From contig WQTM01000229.1 of NCBI GenBank assembly GCA_009786315.1, forward strand, positions 1 to 32,633: a stretch of DNA of 32,633 nucleotides. Reading direction: 5' to 3'. The notes beneath the pieces were generated by a model that saw nothing but the letters and a program-made list of their open reading frames with translations, did not search any database and was not told the origin of the DNA. A program made the position numbers and the translations under genes. This document shows positions 27,862-32,633 of the stretch, one piece after another. The stretch is from Pseudomonadota bacterium (lineage in GTDB: Bacteria; Myxococcota; Myxococcia; Myxococcales; Myxococcaceae). Positions within the stretch are counted from its first letter, which is position 1; each line of letters opens with the position of its first letter.

Positions 27862-28508
27862 ATGAACAAGAAGGTGTTGTGGGTATTGGGCCTTTTTTTG
27901 TGGCAGGCGGAGGTATTGGCGGAGGGGCAGAAGTGGTCAACCGTTGGTGGAAAAACCGTTGGCAGGGCTGCGGTGATAGATGCTGGGGTTGGTTGGCCAG
28001 GGCTTCACATGGGCCTGGCCTATGGTGTCCACACGAGGGTGGACATAGGGTTTCGTTTTTCTTTCAACTGGGGGGTTGAGGGCTCCGTGAGGAGCATATA
28101 CCCGGGCATTAAACTCCAGGCTTTGCTGAAGGGCAACGTATTTGACAATGGTTTTTTGTCGTTTGCGTTGAAGTTTGAGCCGGGTTTTTTGGCCTATTTT
28201 TATTCTGGGCGCTCCATTTTCCATTCCGGGCGCTCCATGCTTGGTTTTGCATTGCCTTTGGGGGCGCAGTTGGGGTTGGCGGTTGCGAAGCCTGTCATTA
28301 TAGGCATTCATTTGGAATTGCCTATGTTTCTAACATTTGGGGAGTGGGGTACTTTTCAAATTCCCCTACTCATGGGGGGGGGCGTGGAATATTTTTTCAC
28401 GCCCAAGTTTTTGGTGAATTTTGTTTTGAAGATGGGCCCCTCATTTAACACAGACGGAGGGGGCACCATTTTTGTAATGGAGGCAAAGCTTGGGGTAGCC
28501 TACCGTTT

Positions 28509-28512
<4 letters not shown>
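27862..28512 (+). CDS. Putative outer-membrane beta-barrel protein, paralog 2
   Basis: MNKKVLWVLGLFLWQAEVLA and GFLSFALKFEPGFLAYFYS / LGFALPLGAQLGLA / LLMGGGVEYFFTPKFLV parallel paralog 1; ends ...AKLGVAYRF. Confidence 0.78.
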
Positions 28513-29927
<1,415 letters not shown>

Positions 29928-29962
29928 GGCGCACTCTAACTTGCTGGCACCGACGGCAATAG

Positions 29963-29991
29963 AAAAAAAGGCCGCCCAGGTTTGGGCGGCC
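29963..29991 (-). terminator. Intrinsic terminator downstream of the OmpA-family gene
   Basis: Perfect 9-bp stem GGCCGCCCA/TGGGCGGCC with 4-nt loop (29970-29991), adjacent to A7 on the + strand (29963-29969), i.e. U-tract after the hairpin on the minus-strand transcript. Confidence 0.9.
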
Positions 29992-30025
29992 TTGCAAAGC
30001 CAGGCTGAAAAAGCCTCAGGCGTTG

Positions 30026-31795
30026 TTATTCGATGGTTTCGACTTTGTCGGCGGGTTGGACAATGACGAACTCAACGCGGCGGTTGGACTCACGTCCAGC
30101 AGCGGTGTCGTTGCTTTCGATGGGCCTGTCAGGTCCGAAGCCTTTGGCCTCAAGGCGGCTGGCTTCGACACCTTTCTTGAGGAGGTAGCTGCGGACGGCC
30201 TCTGCGCGGCGCTCAGAGAGTTTGACGTTGTTTTCATATTTGCCGACTGAGTCAGTGTGTCCTTCAATAACCAACTTCGGAATTTCCGGGTGCTCCTTAA
30301 TGATGCGGGCAATGTCATTCAGAAGGACATTGGAGCGCTTCTGGATGGTGGCCTTGCCGGTGTTGAAATAGACTTTGTCGCTGATGACGAGTCTCTCACG
30401 TGTAATGGTGACAGAGCTCTTCTTTTTGCAGCCGTTGTTTTCGGGAGGCCCTGGCTCGAACGGACAACTGTCGAAACGGTCAGGAATGCCGTCACCGTCA
30501 GAGTCTTTGTCGGGGCAGCCCTTCAACTCAGGAATGCCTGGCTCGTTGGGGCAAGCATCCTCATCATCAGGAATACCGTCACCATCGGAGTCTCGAATGG
30601 GGCAACCTCTGTTGGAAACAGGCCCTGGCTCATAGGGGCACGCATCCTCGTTGTCGGGAATGCCGTCACCGTCTGCATCGGGTGGCGGGCAACCGTCATA
30701 CTCGGGCAAGCCCGGCACCTCTGGGCATTTGTCGAGATGATCAAAAACGCCGTCACCGTCGGTGTCTTTGGCAGGACAGCCCTTCTCCTCAGGAATGCCT
30801 GGCTCAGTGGGGCAAGCGTCTTCGCCATTTTTGACACCGTCGCCGTCATAGTCCAGGCTGGGGCATCTGTCTATTTCATAGGGTTTGCCTTCAATGCAGG
30901 CAGGCAGTCCTGGGGTGGACACGGCAATGCCGCCGAGGACACGCCAGTTGGGTGTACCTGGAGCTTTGCCGAAGCCTTTGGCGCCCATAGCGAAGACTTC
31001 AAAAACGTTGTTTGGAAGTCCCCAACGCAGGCCAGCAAAAGCCTCACCGGAAAGTGGTGCGTCTACGAGAGGAATAAAGGCGCGGCCACCCAACTCAAAG
31101 CGCAAACCTTCGTTGGTGGAAGACAAAGCAAGGCCTGCCGTCATATAGTTGCCCACTTCGCTGCTTGTGTCGGCCAACTTTTGTTTGGTGCGAAAGAGAG
31201 CGCCCACTTCTGCGCCCAAACGAAAATACGCTCCCAAGCTGCGGCCAACACCAATGCGGGGATTAAAACCATAGTCGAGGTCGCGCGTCAACGCTTTCTC
31301 GGAGCCCAAGGGCAATGCAGCACCCAGGTGCAAGCCTAAGTCAACGGCGTCGCCATAATATTCCGACATAATTCCAAAGCGAAATTGGAAATAGGGAGTG
31401 CCCAGGCCTCTTTTTCCAACGGCCTGAAAGTGCGTTTTTACCGGATCGTCTCCTGTTTGACTGAAGACATAGGGTACCTGCGCGCCAATTTCGAGCCACC
31501 TCGCCACGGAAATGGCCATGGTGACGTGCCCTGAAGTGCGTGCGTCGACGATGTAGCCGAGTTTGGTGTCATCCCTCTCGTCATAAACAGCCAAGGGCTG
31601 ACTTTCATAATGACCAACCAAACTCACCCGAAACGAGCGCTCCGGCAACAAATCGCCCGTGCTGAGCAATAAGTTGCTTCGAGCTCCAGGGTTGAGCGTT
31701 AGCAGCTCGAGCTCAAACGGCTTCACGGGCGCCTGGCCAAAGGCCGTAAGCCCTATACAGCCAGCCAACAATAATAATAAACGTTTGTGCTTCAT
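30026..31795 (-). CDS. OmpA-family outer-membrane protein with N-terminal barrel-like region, thrombospondin type 3 repeats and C-terminal peptidoglycan-binding OmpA domain
   Basis: Signal MKHKRLLLLLAGCIGLTAFGQA with AGGAG upstream; D.DGDGI.D..D.CP repeats; VYFNTGKATIQKRSN...LVIEGHTDSVGKYENNVKLSERRAEAVRSYL...ESNRRVEFVI. Track start 31870 trimmed to ATG 31795. Confidence 0.93.
   Translation of the reverse strand: MKHKRLLLLLAGCIGLTAFGQAPVKPFELELLTLNPGARSNLLLSTGDLLPERSFRVSLVGHYESQPLAVYDERDDTKLGYIVDARTSGHVTMAISVARWLEIGAQVPYVFSQTGDDPVKTHFQAVGKRGLGTPYFQFRFGIMSEYYGDAVDLGLHLGAALPLGSEKALTRDLDYGFNPRIGVGRSLGAYFRLGAEVGALFRTKQKLADTSSEVGNYMTAGLALSSTNEGLRFELGGRAFIPLVDAPLSGEAFAGLRWGLPNNVFEVFAMGAKGFGKAPGTPNWRVLGGIAVSTPGLPACIEGKPYEIDRCPSLDYDGDGVKNGEDACPTEPGIPEEKGCPAKDTDGDGVFDHLDKCPEVPGLPEYDGCPPPDADGDGIPDNEDACPYEPGPVSNRGCPIRDSDGDGIPDDEDACPNEPGIPELKGCPDKDSDGDGIPDRFDSCPFEPGPPENNGCKKKSSVTITRERLVISDKVYFNTGKATIQKRSNVLLNDIARIIKEHPEIPKLVIEGHTDSVGKYENNVKLSERRAEAVRSYLLKKGVEASRLEAKGFGPDRPIESNDTAAGRESNRRVEFVIVQPADKVETIE
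30419..30853 (-). repeat. Five 87-bp (29-aa) thrombospondin type 3 / calcium-binding-like repeats
   Basis: DYDGDGVKNGEDACPTEPGIPEEKGCPAK / DTDGDGVFDHLDKCPEVPGLPEYDGCPPP / DADGDGIPDNEDACPYEPGPVSNRGCPIR / DSDGDGIPDDEDACPNEPGIPELKGCPDK / DSDGDGIPDRFDSCPFEPGPPENNGCKKK, all exactly 29 aa. Confidence 0.95.
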
Positions 31796-31894
31796 GCGTT
31801 CTCCTTGTCGCCGGTTCCTTACGGATGGCCGGAAGTGCTTTAGTGAAACATAGGTAAAAAAAGGAATCAATACTGAACTGTTTCAACTTTCAAC

Positions 31895-32633
31895 TTATCG
31901 AATGCCGAGACTTAGACTAGCACCATAATCCCCCCATTGGCTTTTCCCTTCTGCGGTAAGTCCTGCGTGGCCCGCCAACCCAAGCTCCACAGGTCCAATT
32001 AACAGACGGAAGCCCACTGCCGCAGCCGAGGCAAAGCCCCTGCTGCTTGTCTTCTGGCCGTCCAATTGGGCGGCCAAGAGAAATTTTGGCCATATACGCC
32101 ATGAAGCGGAAATAGAACCAATCCAGGCTGCACGCAAGGAATTGGCGTATTCTGTTGCAATACCTTGAGTTGTGGACACAGAAAAAGTCCCTGGATGAAA
32201 GCCAAAAGTCCCCATGGCGCGTAGGCGCAAGAGTGTTTCTTGGCTTTGGCGGTGGGTGTTGAGGTTGCCAGAAAGGTCTGCGGCGAACCCTGCTGTCCAC
32301 CGTTCCGAGAGGAGATTGGTTAGGGGAAACTGCATTTGTGTGCCAACGGTCAACTCTGGATAAACGAACGAGTTGCTTTTTCCAATAGAATTCACAAGGG
32401 TTAAATTCGCGAAATAAGCGCCTTGCCGAAAAGGGCCGTCCACGCGCGCGGCCAGACGCAAGGTGGTGTCCGTTTCTTTTGGAAAATCCAGGTCCAAACT
32501 TGTGTTGAGTTGCAAACTTTGAGGGAGATAAGTGCTGGGCAAAGCCAAGCTCCCAAGTCGGCGCTCGCGTAAAATGGCGGTGGGTTGGGTATATTCCGGG
32601 AAGGGGGGGGGGCTCCAAGTTGCCGGAGGTGGT
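31895..32633 (-). CDS. Putative outer-membrane (beta-barrel-like) protein, 5'-truncated by the right window edge
   Basis: Frame stays open from the stop at 31895 to the edge: PPPATWSPPPFPEYTQPTAILRERRLGSLALPSTYLPQSLQLNTSLDLDF...; alternating hydrophobic strands to ...GDYGASLSLGIR. The track start (32548) is a TTG inside this open frame. Confidence 0.65.
   Translation of the reverse strand, partial: PPPATWSPPPFPEYTQPTAILRERRLGSLALPSTYLPQSLQLNTSLDLDFPKETDTTLRLAARVDGPFRQGAYFANLTLVNSIGKSNSFVYPELTVGTQMQFPLTNLLSERWTAGFAADLSGNLNTHRQSQETLLRLRAMGTFGFHPGTFSVSTTQGIATEYANSLRAAWIGSISASWRIWPKFLLAAQLDGQKTSSRGFASAAAVGFRLLIGPVELGLAGHAGLTAEGKSQWGDYGASLSLGIR

Noticed and set aside
30257-31339. 360-aa plus-strand ORF antisense to the OmpA-family gene
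   Set aside because: Repeating pattern is just the antisense of the TSP3 repeats; no independent support.

Overview
The window looks like a chromosomal segment of a Gram-negative, probably Myxococcota or other deltaproteobacterial-like bacterium. That taxonomic guess is an inference from protein architectures only. I support about 20 genes. From left to right they are: the 5' part of mnmG (minus strand, running off the left edge and absent from the ORF track); gyrA; a comEA-like helix-hairpin-helix protein; a rightward run of four genes joined by 4-bp stop/start overlaps (a 2966-aa TPR protein, a Cys-rich putative lipoprotein, queC, and an exported VanX/PcgL-type D-Ala-D-Ala dipeptidase); a convergent putative lipoprotein with an internally duplicated Cys-pair domain; an OPT-family transporter; a leftward complex I operon with gene order nuoE-F-J-K-L-M-N (A-D and G-I not in this window); two tandem paralogous outer-membrane beta-barrel-like genes; a GlcD/D2HGDH-type FAD oxidase; an OmpA-family protein with five 29-aa thrombospondin-type-3 repeats and a clear intrinsic terminator; and a 5'-truncated outer-membrane-like gene running off the right edge. 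I found no CRISPR array, tRNA, rRNA or transposase, and no recognisable defence system. The best leads are the giant TPR protein and its coupled operon (with a 24-bp/8-aa repeat linker), the long G/C homopolymers inside surface-protein genes (possible phase variation or assembly error), the split nuo operon, and a 10-bp tandem repeat that puts TGA in all three frames at the nuoK end.
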